NCBI RefSeq assembly: GCF_001939115.1
Contig: NZ_MQTZ01000002.1
Location: 130,904 to 194,903 of the forward strand
Direction of reading: 5' to 3'
Origin: Leptolyngbya sp. 'hensonii'
GTDB taxonomy: Bacteria; Cyanobacteriota; Cyanobacteriia; GCF-001939115
DNA length: 64,000 bases
The notes beneath the pieces were generated by a model. The model was not told where the DNA came from, searched no databases, and saw only the letters and a program-made list of their open reading frames with translations. The translations under genes were made by a program, and so were the position numbers. This document shows, piece by piece, positions 18,638 through 26,877 of this stretch (position 1 is the first letter of the stretch; each line of letters opens with the position of its first letter).

Positions 18638-18707
18638 GTTGCAAAGAATAAATTTTGCAACATGGGGGTTTGGGGGCGCAGCCCCCAAGAGGGGGTGAAA
18701 CCCCCTC
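18638..18707. repeat. Cluster of three hairpins, including a back-to-back G5/C5 pair (REP-like)
   Basis: Arms: GTTGCAAA (18638-18645) with TTTGCAAC (18654-18661); TTGGGGGC (18670-18677) with GCCCCCAA (18681-18688); and immediately adjacent GAGGGGGT (18689-18696) with ACCCCCTC (18700-18707). All stems are perfect 8-mers, the last two with 3-base loops. This resembles small G-rich palindromic repeats dispersed in cyanobacterial genomes. Lying in a divergent promoter region, it is unlikely to be a simple terminator. Confidence 0.7.
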
Positions 18708-18764
18708 GAAAACTTTTAATTTGGTCTACTAATAGTTGGATTAGTTTTTGGGGAGGATTGCACG

Positions 18765-21629
18765 ATGCAGGTCCATCCACCTGGCTACAAGGTTCATACT
18801 CAGAAGGCTACCCTACGATCGAGTTCTCCCCCACGTAAGAACCGCATGGGGTCAATTTTGATTACTGTTGCTCTGCTGCTCTTGCCCTGGGGCACCCCTC
18901 TGCTGGTTTTCCCATCCTTGACCTTGGCTCAGTCTCCGAGTCAGGCAAACCCTAAGGCCGAAGCTCAGCGGTTGAACCAACTGGCATTGCAGCAGTACCG
19001 CCAGGGTCAGATCCAGAAGGCGCTCCAGACATTTCAGCAGGAATTGCAACTGCGACGGGATGTGGGTGATCGCTCCGGCGAAGGGACTGCCCTGAACAAC
19101 ATTGGCGAAGTACTGCTGACCCTGGGGCAGTTTCAAACAGCGCTGGAGTCTTATCGACAAGCTTTAGACATCGCCAGGGAACTGCGCGATCGGCCCAGGG
19201 AAAGAGTTTTTCTGGGAAATCTGGGCAAAGCCTACTATAGTCTGGGCCAATATCCCCAGGCTCTGGACTTTTATCAGCAGTCCCTGACGATCAGTCGGGA
19301 GGTGAACGATCGGGTTGGTGAAGGCATTCTCCTGAACAATATTGGGTTAACCTACAGCCGACTGAGCCAGCAATCCAAAGCCCTAGACTACTATCAGCAG
19401 GCCCTCAAAATCGCCAGGGAGAAAACCGATCAACAGACGGAAAGTACTATCCTAGGCAATATTGGACTGGCCTATGACAATCTTGGCGACTATCAAAACG
19501 CTCTGACGTACTATCAACAATCTTTCGATATCAGTCGGACCATTGGCGATCGGATTGGCCAGGGTTATAACCTTACCCGCACAGGCACAACCTTCGCCAA
19601 AATGGGCAACTATCCGAAGGCGCTGGAGTTTTTGCAACAGGCTCTGGATCTGCGGCAAGAGATTGGCGATCAGGCTGGAGTGGCTTATACCCTAAACAGT
19701 CTGGGATTGGTGTATGACAATCTGGGACAGTACGCCAAAGCGTTGCAGTACTACCAGCAGGCGAGGGTGATTCAACAGGAGATTGGCGATCGCTTTGGCG
19801 AAGGCATTACCCTCAGCAATATTGGAGCGATTTATCGTACTCAAGGAAATCGTTCTGCAGCCCTGAAGACATATCGGCAGGCCCTGGACATTGCCAGGGC
19901 GATTGGCAATCGCAGTGGCGAAGGGACAGCCCTCAGCAATATTGGAGATATTTACACGGGTCTGGAGGACTATTCCCTGGCTCTGCAACACAATCAGCAA
20001 GCGCTGGAGATAGCCAGACAGATTGGCAATCAGTCGCTGGAAAGCACAGCCCTGAATAATATTTCCTACATTTACATTAAAACAAAGCAATATGCCCAGG
20101 CACTGGAAGTGGCTCAGCAGTCTTTAAAGATTAAAGTCAAAATTGGCGATCAAACTGGAAAGGGCATCAGTTTGAACAATATTGGTTTTATCTACAACCA
20201 GTTAAATCAGTTCAAGCAGGCTGAGGAAACTCTTTTGCAGGCAATTCAAATCTGGGAATCTCTGCGACCGGGTCTGACGGACGAGAATAAAGTCTCCCTA
20301 TTTGAATCTCAACCCAGAACCTACTGGATGCTTGGACGGAGTCTGATCGCCCAGAGTAAACCTGAACTTGCTCTAGAAGTGGTTGAGCGGAGTCGGGCTC
20401 GGGCTTTTGTGGAATTGCTGGCGACCCGATTGGCTCCCGGTCAGACGAATCCGGGAACGGTGGTTCCCCCGAAGATACAGCAAATTCAGCAGATTGCCAC
20501 AGATCAAAAAGCAACCCTGGTGGAGTATTCCATTCCTAATGGAGATGAAACCCAGGATCGGGCCTTGTACATCTGGGTGGTACAGCCCAATGGCAAAATC
20601 ACTTTTCGCCGTTCCAGCTTACAAGCTCTGGATGATCAGAAAATTTCCCTCGATCAACTGGTGATCCAGAAGCGGGAGGCTTTAGGGGTGAGAGGGTTAA
20701 GCTTTGTTGCCAGTCCAACCTTAGAGGGGCAGCCCAGTAGTGCCAGGCTGAAGGATCCTAATCTGCAGGAATTGTATCGACTGCTGATCGACCCCATTGC
20801 TGATGTGTTGCCCCAAGACCCGCAGGCAAGGGTGATTTTTGTTCCCCAGCGATCGCTCTTCTTCGTCCCCTTTGCGGCTCTGCAGGATGCCTCTGGCAAG
20901 TATTTAATTGAGCGGCATACGATTTCGATCGCCCCCTCGATCCAGGTGTTGCAGTTGACCCGACAGCAACGCCAGCGCCTGGGTAGCCGATCGGCTGGGG
21001 GGAATATTTTGGTGATGGGCAATCCCACGATGCCGAAACTGCAACTTCAGGAGGGGGAAGCCCCCCAACAGTTGCCCAATCTCCCCGGCGCAGAAAAGGA
21101 AGCCCGGGCGATCGCGGCCCTCTTCAAGACCAACGCCATTACAGGCGATCGGGCTACCAAAGCAGCCCTGTTGCCTCGATTGCAACAGGCCCGCATCATT
21201 CATCTGGCCACCCATGGGTTGCTGAATGACATCGGGGGTTTGGGGATGCCAGGGGCGATCGCCCTGGCTCCGACCTCGACGGACAGTGGATTTCTCACCG
21301 CTGCCGACCTCTTCAAGCTGAACCTGCAGGCGGAACTGGTGGTGCTGAGTGCCTGTGATACGGGACGGGGACAGGTAACGGAAGACGGCATCATTGGGCT
21401 GTCCCGGTCTCTGATTTCAGCAGGATCACCTAGCGTCATTGTCTCCCTCTGGAAAGTCCAGGACGAGGCAACTTCTCTGCTGATGACACAGTTCTACCAG
21501 AACCTGCTTCAGGGGCAGAACAAGGCTCAGGCTTTGCGTCAAGCCATGTTAACTCTGGCCACCCATAAAGACGCACCCTATCCACCCACGGCCTGGGCTG
21601 CTTTTGTTTTAATTGGGGAGGCAGAGTAA
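18765..21629 (+). CDS. Secreted TPR-repeat protein with C-terminal CHAT (caspase-like) domain
   Basis: 954 aa. A hydrophobic stretch (ILITVALLLLPWG) and a plausible cleavage point at TLAQ/SPS suggest export; an in-frame ATG at 18846 would shorten the leader. About eleven TPR units of roughly 40 residues follow (ALDYYQQALKIAREK and similar, each with an xNIGxxY helix). The C-terminal third is a CHAT protease-fold domain. The His/Cys dyad is visible in HLATHGLLN (about residue 817) and LSACDTGRG (about 864), followed by GSPSVIVSLW and the closing AWAAFVLIG. Cyanobacteria carry many such proteins and their substrates are mostly unknown. GGGGAGG precedes the start. Gene ends 5 bp from the convergent argD. 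Confidence 0.93.
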   Translation: MQVHPPGYKVHTQKATLRSSSPPRKNRMGSILITVALLLLPWGTPLLVFPSLTLAQSPSQANPKAEAQRLNQLALQQYRQGQIQKALQTFQQELQLRRDVGDRSGEGTALNNIGEVLLTLGQFQTALESYRQALDIARELRDRPRERVFLGNLGKAYYSLGQYPQALDFYQQSLTISREVNDRVGEGILLNNIGLTYSRLSQQSKALDYYQQALKIAREKTDQQTESTILGNIGLAYDNLGDYQNALTYYQQSFDISRTIGDRIGQGYNLTRTGTTFAKMGNYPKALEFLQQALDLRQEIGDQAGVAYTLNSLGLVYDNLGQYAKALQYYQQARVIQQEIGDRFGEGITLSNIGAIYRTQGNRSAALKTYRQALDIARAIGNRSGEGTALSNIGDIYTGLEDYSLALQHNQQALEIARQIGNQSLESTALNNISYIYIKTKQYAQALEVAQQSLKIKVKIGDQTGKGISLNNIGFIYNQLNQFKQAEETLLQAIQIWESLRPGLTDENKVSLFESQPRTYWMLGRSLIAQSKPELALEVVERSRARAFVELLATRLAPGQTNPGTVVPPKIQQIQQIATDQKATLVEYSIPNGDETQDRALYIWVVQPNGKITFRRSSLQALDDQKISLDQLVIQKREALGVRGLSFVASPTLEGQPSSARLKDPNLQELYRLLIDPIADVLPQDPQARVIFVPQRSLFFVPFAALQDASGKYLIERHTISIAPSIQVLQLTRQQRQRLGSRSAGGNILVMGNPTMPKLQLQEGEAPQQLPNLPGAEKEARAIAALFKTNAITGDRATKAALLPRLQQARIIHLATHGLLNDIGGLGMPGAIALAPTSTDSGFLTAADLFKLNLQAELVVLSACDTGRGQVTEDGIIGLSRSLISAGSPSVIVSLWKVQDEATSLLMTQFYQNLLQGQNKAQALRQAMLTLATHKDAPYPPTAWAAFVLIGEAE

Positions 21630-21634
21630 AGAAT

Positions 21635-22927
21635 TCAGGCTGGGAGCGTTACAGTCGCCATCGCCTGCTCCAGGGCCTGGAGAGCTTCCGTGACTTCGTC
21701 TGCGGTCACAATCAGGGGAGGGACGAACCGGACCACCTTGGGACCAGCGGGCACCAGCAGCACCCCTTCCTGGATGGCAGCCTTCACCAGTTCCGCTGCG
21801 GTGAGATTGGCTGATTCTTGCAACACCAAACCATTGATTAGGCCCCAGCCCCGCACTTCGGCAACCAGGTCCGGATATTTCTGGGCGATCGCAGTCAGTC
21901 CGGCCCGGAGTTGCTCCCCTCGCTCCTGGGCATTCGCCAGCAGGTTCTCCTGTTCCAGGGTATGACAGACGCTCAGGGCCACCCCACAGGCAAAGGGATT
22001 GCCGCCGAAGGTGCTGGCATGGTCCCCCGGTTGGAAGACGCAGCAGAACTGTTTCGCCAACAGGGCTCCGATCGGAATCCCGCCCCCCAGCCCTTTTGCG
22101 CTGGTAAAGATATCGGGTTCGATGCCCAGGTTCTCGTAGCCCCAGAGTTTGCCAGTGCGGCCCATCCCCACCTGGACTTCATCCAGAATCAGCAGAATCC
22201 CCTTAGCGTCACAAATTTCCCGGATGCGCTGGAAGTAGGCCCGATCGCCCGGGCGCACCCCACCTTCACCCTGCAGAGCCTCCAGAAGAATGGCTGCCAC
22301 CCGTCGTTCGTCTTTGTCCAGCTCGGCGATCGTCGCCTCCAGGGCGGCAATATCGTTGTAGGGAATGTAGTGGAATCCCGGTACCAGGGGACTGAAGTTC
22401 TGCTGGTATTTGGGCTGGCCGGTAGCGGTAATGGTGGCCAGGGTGCGGCCATGGAAACTGGCCTGGGCCGTCAGAATCACCGGGTCAGCAATCTTCAAAA
22501 CCGTATGGGCATACTTGCGGGCTAGCTTGATCGCCCCCTCGTTAGCCTCCGCACCGGAGTTACAGAAGAAAGCCTGGTCGGCACAAGAATGCTCAATCAG
22601 CCAGCGGGCCAGTTCCCCCTGCTGGGGGGTGTAATACAGATTGGAGACGTGGTGCAGGGTGCTGATTTGCTGGGTAACGGCGTCAATCATGGCAGGATGG
22701 GCGTGACCCAGGGTGCAGGTGGCAATGCCAGCGACAAAGTCCAGATATTCCTTCCCCTCTGTGTCCCAGACGCGACACCCGGCTCCTCGCTCCAGGGCGA
22801 TGGGAAAGCGCCCGTAGGTGGTCATGACGTGGCGATCGAACTCTTCCTGACTGAATGGATTGGCGGGTACAGGGGAAAGGGTGGTAAAGGCGGAGGTCTG
22901 AACGGTAGTCTCTAGGCTCACGGGCAC
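21635..22927 (-). CDS. argD: Acetylornithine aminotransferase
   Basis: 430 aa class III PLP-dependent aminotransferase of arginine biosynthesis, transferring an amino group from glutamate to N-acetylglutamate semialdehyde. Visible features are the N-terminal substrate region (GTEGKEYLDFVAGIAT-like, here DTEGKEYLDFVAGIAT), CNSGAEANEGAIK, the LDEVQVGMGRTG motif with the PLP Asp, and the Schiff-base Lys in FTSAKGLGGG. Length and order match ArgD. Related aminotransferases (AstC, GabT) are possible, but the ILDEVQVGMGRTGKLWGYE stretch and the cyanobacterial setting favour ArgD. Monocistronic by appearance, with hcp/CHAT and mutL neighbours unrelated in function. Confidence 0.93.
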   Translation of the reverse strand: MPVSLETTVQTSAFTTLSPVPANPFSQEEFDRHVMTTYGRFPIALERGAGCRVWDTEGKEYLDFVAGIATCTLGHAHPAMIDAVTQQISTLHHVSNLYYTPQQGELARWLIEHSCADQAFFCNSGAEANEGAIKLARKYAHTVLKIADPVILTAQASFHGRTLATITATGQPKYQQNFSPLVPGFHYIPYNDIAALEATIAELDKDERRVAAILLEALQGEGGVRPGDRAYFQRIREICDAKGILLILDEVQVGMGRTGKLWGYENLGIEPDIFTSAKGLGGGIPIGALLAKQFCCVFQPGDHASTFGGNPFACGVALSVCHTLEQENLLANAQERGEQLRAGLTAIAQKYPDLVAEVRGWGLINGLVLQESANLTAAELVKAAIQEGVLLVPAGPKVVRFVPPLIVTADEVTEALQALEQAMATVTLPA

Positions 22928-23005
22928 TGTCCCAAACGCATGGTTTCTATCTTAAGGACAATCGGGTTAGACGTAGGGAAATTCTGTGGATAAATCCTGA
23001 CAAAT

Positions 23006-24676
23006 TTATATCCCATGGCTTTTGCCGATCACCCAATGGCGGCGGAAAAACCGGGAGAGGGCTGATTCTTCTAGGGTGAGGCAAATAGGCCGCCCATGGG
23101 GACAGGTGCGGGGATGGCGGGTTTGCTGCCACTGATCTAGCAGATGTTGCATTTCCGCCAGGGTCAGGGGGGTGCCATTGCGGATGGCGCTGCGGCAGGC
23201 GGTGGCGACCAGGGCCGTCTCCAGATCTCCTCCCTGACTGAGTTCTAGCAAAGCCTCGGCACAGTCCGATCGCTGGGCCAGCATTTCCGGAGCCATGCGC
23301 ACAGCCCAGCACTGTTCCCCGAAAGCCTCGACTGTCAGTTGCAGTCGCTGTAACTGCGCCACCTGGGCTGGGGTGAGCCGCTGCAGGATGATGGGAGGTT
23401 CCAGGGCCACGAGTTGCCAGCGATCGCACAATTGCTCATACAGCACCCGTTCGTGGGCGATATGTTGCTCAATCAGCCAGAGACCCGCCGGATGCTCGGC
23501 CAGGATATACATTTGGTGCACCTGGGCTACAGCCTTCAGGGGATTGCCTGGGCTGGGGAGTTTTGACGAGGACTGAACGGTACGAGTCACCTCGTAGCCT
23601 CCCTCGGTTTCTGCGGTTTTCAACACCTGGCCCACCCGTTTGGAATAGAGAGACTCTGGTAGGGTGGTGGCGCTGAGGGCTTGGCCGATCGCACCCTGGA
23701 CCTGCTCCTGCCACCATTCCAGGTGCTGAAGATAGACTTCTGCTTTCGCCGGATGCCGGTTCCAGTCAATCTCCTGAGCCGGGACCTGGAGATGGATGAA
23801 ACAAATGGGATGACGATCGCGGGGCAATGTGCGCCGAAATGCGGTGAAGATGACTTGCTCCAGTTCTGGCACCCGGACACAGCGGCCATTCACTGCCACC
23901 CGCATTGCATCTGGACGATGGCGATGGCAACGATCGGGCAACCCAGCCAGAAGATATAGGGAGGAGCCATCGCTGGAATGGTGCAGGTTGACGGCCAATT
24001 CCTGCAGGTCTGTGGGGTGGATATCCTTCAGAATTTGAGGCAGAACCTGTTTGGCTGTCTGTCCCGGCCACAGGGTAAACCAGGTGCGATCGTTCTGCTC
24101 CACCTGCCAGGTGACATGGGGATGGCAGAGGGCGGCCCGCTGGACGACTTGCTGCACGGCCCGCATCTGTTGGGGGAAAGTGGGCAGACTCTGGCGACGG
24201 GTAGGCCAGATCTGGAATAGATGGGAGACGGTGACGATCGTACCGGGAGCAATCGGGACAGCCTCCACCTCAATCACTTCACCCTCGGCATTGTAAGTCA
24301 CCTGTTGGCCGGTGCGATCGGCTGCGGTGGCCGATCGACTGCAGATTTCCAGATCCGCCAGTTGGGCCAGACTGTGCAGGGCCTCTCCCCGAAAACCCAG
24401 GCTGGTAATCTGCCAGAGATCTGCCCGATCGTGAATTTTGCTGGTGCTGTGGGGAGCAGCAGCCCGTTCCAGGTCTGCCAGGGTCATACCCTGGCCATTG
24501 TCTGCCACCCGGATCTGCCACTGCTCTGGCCAGAGGGCAATGTGAATCCGGGTCGCTTTAGCATCCAGGGCATTGTCGATCAACTCCCGCACCACCGCTG
24601 CTGGGGAGTCAATCACTTCTCCGGCAGCGATCAGGCTGACGACTTCAGCAGGGAGGGACTGGATGGGAGAGACCAT
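23006..24676 (-). CDS. mutL: DNA mismatch repair protein MutL
   Basis: 556 aa from the ATG at 24676, where MutL homology begins (MVSPIQSLPAEVVSLIAAGE); 28 further upstream codons are open but non-conserved. GHKL ATPase motifs are complete: ELIDNALDA, DNGQGM and TSLGFRGEAL. The C-terminal dimerisation/endonuclease region has EQHIAHERVLYE where the canonical motif is DQHAx2Ex4E, and CPHGRP, the second metal-site motif, near the end. MutL couples MutS mismatch recognition to strand incision. The Asp-to-Glu change in the first motif should be noted but may be normal in this phylum. It lies 80 bp downstream of thiO on the same strand. Confidence 0.95.
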   Translation of the reverse strand: MVSPIQSLPAEVVSLIAAGEVIDSPAAVVRELIDNALDAKATRIHIALWPEQWQIRVADNGQGMTLADLERAAAPHSTSKIHDRADLWQITSLGFRGEALHSLAQLADLEICSRSATAADRTGQQVTYNAEGEVIEVEAVPIAPGTIVTVSHLFQIWPTRRQSLPTFPQQMRAVQQVVQRAALCHPHVTWQVEQNDRTWFTLWPGQTAKQVLPQILKDIHPTDLQELAVNLHHSSDGSSLYLLAGLPDRCHRHRPDAMRVAVNGRCVRVPELEQVIFTAFRRTLPRDRHPICFIHLQVPAQEIDWNRHPAKAEVYLQHLEWWQEQVQGAIGQALSATTLPESLYSKRVGQVLKTAETEGGYEVTRTVQSSSKLPSPGNPLKAVAQVHQMYILAEHPAGLWLIEQHIAHERVLYEQLCDRWQLVALEPPIILQRLTPAQVAQLQRLQLTVEAFGEQCWAVRMAPEMLAQRSDCAEALLELSQGGDLETALVATACRSAIRNGTPLTLAEMQHLLDQWQQTRHPRTCPHGRPICLTLEESALSRFFRRHWVIGKSHGI

Positions 24677-24756
24677 GCGACCATCGTAATTCGGAACTGA
24701 GCCGGTGGAGATTCTACTCTCAATTCTGGTCGCCCTTCTGGGACAGCGGGCGGAGA

Positions 24757-25800
24757 TCAACTAAAGCGATCGTAATGAAAATGAGGCAGCAGCGGATCGA
24801 CCTGCTGATCCAGAACCAGGGCTGAGATCATCTGGGCAGTAACAGGGGCCAGCAGAATCCCATTGCGGTAGTGGCCAGTGGCCAGGGTCAGGTTCTCCCA
24901 AGCACTGGGACCGAGAATCGGATTCTCATCTGGGGTGGCGGGCCGGAAGCCCCACCAGAATTCCTGAATCGGGAAGTCTTGCAACAGTGGATACAGGCGA
25001 ATTGCCCGCTGGAGCAGGGCCTGCATCCCAGCCGGGGTGTTATGGGGGGTGAAACCTACCTCCTCACTGGTGGCCCCGATAATAATTCGGCCATCCCGGC
25101 GCGGCACGATGTAGGTAGCCGGACCAAACAAAACTTTCTGCAGTGGCAATTCCCCATAGTCAACCGGAACCCGCAGAGACAGCATCTGTCCTTTCGTAGG
25201 AGACACCGGCACTGGTACCAGGTCCGCTGACCAGGCCCCTGTGGCCAGGATATAGTGTTCTGCCTGCATCTCTCCGGCAGAGGTGGTCAACCCTGTTACC
25301 CGGCCAGCTTGCTGTCGCAGGGTTTGAACGATTACGCCTTCCTGGAGATGGACTCCAATTTCCTGAGCGGCACTCTGGAGCGATCGCATGAGGGACTCGG
25401 TATCCACCTGTCCATCCTCTGGAAACCACCAGCCCCCAGCCACATCCGGCCCCAGACCATCCTGGTGGTGGTCGATCTGCGATCGATCCAATTCTCCTAT
25501 TCCATCATCATAGACTGGGGCCAGGATGCCACAGGGCCAATAGCCGGTGTCCAGGCCGGTCAGGGTCTCCAGCTTACCGACCCACTCGGGATAGAGGGCA
25601 CGACTCCGGAGGCAGAGATCCAGCATGGGGCCGGAGGGAATGGCCTCAGCCTGGGGAGCCAGCATTCCAGCCGCCGCATAGGCTGCAGCTTCTCGGACAT
25701 TCCGGCTGATCAGGGTGACAATCATCCCCCGTAGCCGCAACTCAATGGCGATCGACAACCCCATGATGCCGCCGCCAATTACAATGATTTCTCCTGTCAT
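24757..25800 (-). CDS. thiO: Glycine oxidase ThiO (FAD-dependent, thiamine biosynthesis)
   Basis: 347 aa from the ATG at 25800, which places the FAD-binding dinucleotide motif IIVIGGGIMGLSIA at the N-terminus as in the DAO family; the longer frame adds non-homologous residues. Other family marks: AAAYAAAGMLAPQAE, YILATGAWS, GRIIIGATSEEVGF and the C-terminal ATGHYRNGILLAPVTA. ThiO oxidises glycine to the imine used for the thiazole ring of thiamine. Cyanobacterial ThiO can be fused to ThiG; here it is separate. No thiamine riboswitch was seen upstream. Confidence 0.9.
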   Translation of the reverse strand: MTGEIIVIGGGIMGLSIAIELRLRGMIVTLISRNVREAAAYAAAGMLAPQAEAIPSGPMLDLCLRSRALYPEWVGKLETLTGLDTGYWPCGILAPVYDDGIGELDRSQIDHHQDGLGPDVAGGWWFPEDGQVDTESLMRSLQSAAQEIGVHLQEGVIVQTLRQQAGRVTGLTTSAGEMQAEHYILATGAWSADLVPVPVSPTKGQMLSLRVPVDYGELPLQKVLFGPATYIVPRRDGRIIIGATSEEVGFTPHNTPAGMQALLQRAIRLYPLLQDFPIQEFWWGFRPATPDENPILGPSAWENLTLATGHYRNGILLAPVTAQMISALVLDQQVDPLLPHFHYDRFS

Positions 25801-26457
25801 TATTGTCTTAAGAATGAGAATTAAATAAAGTGGGGATTTAGGGAGCTTTTGCTGACGCAACGCTTTGCGAACGCCCCTGAACCCCAATTGTTCATGTTAT
25901 TTAGTTCGTGATCCTTACCGTTCCTGGTTGAGCGGAACCTGTCCTGTTCTGGCGCGTTCAACTGCAAAATAAGGGTTTTACCAGAGCTGTTGCGTTCCCC
26001 CGTGATTGACTGTGGAGTAGGCTTTGTCTGCCGAAACGCCAGCCTGATCCGTTTCGAGCCCGGATGAAGAGGGGGGAATTTCTTCAGAATTAGCCTGCTC
26101 ACTCCCCGATCGAGTGGGAGGACGGGATCCAGTCCCGCCAGCTTGTTGATTCGTAGTCTCCGTCATCGCTTTGACCGGTTTGCTGTTTGCCAGGGAACGC
26201 AGGCCGGGAAGAAAAGGAGAGGGGGGTGTGGCAGGTTGGCGGACGGATGGAGGAAAGCGGTAGCGCGTGGCTATGGCTGCCCCAATCATAATGGCTGCCG
26301 CAATCAGGGCACACATCGCTGCGATCAGCTGGCCACTGCTTCTTACAGCTGTTCGGGAATCGCTGATGCGATGTCTTATACCCTGGTGCTGGCTTCTACC
26401 TGTCACTCAGTTATCAGGTGTTGTGTACTCGAAAGGCTCAAATTTTATGTTCTCAGT
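25801..26457. other. Low-information region between thiO and ferredoxin
   Basis: 657 bp. The part nearest thiO (25801-25977) has no convincing gene but contains the short repeat-like run GACGCAACGCTTTGCGAACG near 25853, of a type common in cyanobacterial intergenic DNA. The remainder is covered by one doubtful minus-strand frame (25978-26406) described separately, and by an overlapping plus-strand frame with no recognisable content. Confidence 0.5.
25978..26406 (-). CDS. Hypothetical small single-pass membrane protein
   Basis: Possible 142-aa protein, no family recognised. It has one strong hydrophobic segment (LIAAMCALIAAAIMIGAAIA) after about 27 residues, then a low-complexity tail rich in Pro, Ser, Thr, Gly and Gln. 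That composition is plausible for a membrane-anchored cyanobacterial protein with a disordered domain. It sits in the same direction as thiO and the ferredoxin. Against it: no clear ribosome binding site, and a competing plus-strand frame of similar length. An internal ATG (residue 31) is also possible. Confidence 0.4.
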   Translation of the reverse strand: MTGRSQHQGIRHRISDSRTAVRSSGQLIAAMCALIAAAIMIGAAIATRYRFPPSVRQPATPPSPFLPGLRSLANSKPVKAMTETTNQQAGGTGSRPPTRSGSEQANSEEIPPSSSGLETDQAGVSADKAYSTVNHGGTQQLW

Positions 26458-26796
26458 CTAACCTTCTGGTGTCCAGACAGATTGATTTCCCTGACCCCAG
26501 AAGCCATCAAATTTGGTCACCCTGACATCCCCAAGGACCTGGGTCTGGCAGGCTAAACGGCGATTTTGGGCGGGAGAGTGGGGAGGTAGCGATCGACGGG
26601 TTTTGTCCCTCCAGTTGGGTGCTGAAACCTCTCCTTCTACCTGCACGGCACAGGTGCCGCAAGTGCCAAAGCCATGACAGTTAACGGTGCTGGCATTGCC
26701 ATTATAGAGATCAACCCCATTCTGGAGAAGCACTTGGCGCAGATTTGCACCCTGTTCGCATTCAAAAGTTTTGCCCTGGGCTGTTACTTTAGGCAT
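26458..26796 (-). CDS. 2Fe-2S ferredoxin
   Basis: 112 aa from the ATG at 26796 (MPKVTAQGKTFECEQGANL). The upstream extension of the frame is non-homologous. Cluster ligands form C-x5-C-x2-C...C: CHGFGTCGTC followed by RLACQ. The x5 spacing differs from the x4 of photosynthetic plant-type ferredoxin PetF, so this is one of the accessory cyanobacterial ferredoxins and should donate electrons to unidentified partners. The C-terminus (VRVTKFDGFWGQG) is not recognised. Divergent from the phosphate transporter gene, with an 81-bp gap. Confidence 0.9.
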   Translation of the reverse strand: MPKVTAQGKTFECEQGANLRQVLLQNGVDLYNGNASTVNCHGFGTCGTCAVQVEGEVSAPNWRDKTRRSLPPHSPAQNRRLACQTQVLGDVRVTKFDGFWGQGNQSVWTPEG

Positions 26797-26877
26797 GGTT
26801 GATTTATATGAATCTGTTAATGTTTGGACTGCAGATCCCTGACAAGCAGGCATCTGTAGCTTCATCCTACACCTGTC

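Larger units (their letters stand above)
18406..18764. other. Divergent intergenic region between hcp and the TPR-CHAT gene
   Basis: This 359-bp gene-free stretch carries the hcp operator palindrome at 18462-18475, a hairpin GTTGCAAA/TTTGCAAC at 18638-18661 and two back-to-back G/C-rich hairpins at 18670-18707. A Shine-Dalgarno-like GGGGAGG lies near 18750, just before the TPR-CHAT start. I see no further coding sequence; the short minus-strand frame at 18589-18780 runs through the hairpins and has no recognisable features. Confidence 0.6.

Noticed and set aside
25850-25880. GACGCAACGCTTTGCGAACG run as a regulatory site
   Set aside because: It resembles generic short cyanobacterial repeats and is not positioned at any clear promoter.
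26143-26556. Plus-strand frame of 137 codons between thiO and the ferredoxin gene
   Set aside because: It runs antisense to part of the ferredoxin gene, has no recognisable domain and carries unusual residue composition. The minus-strand alternative has a clean membrane segment, although that too is weak.
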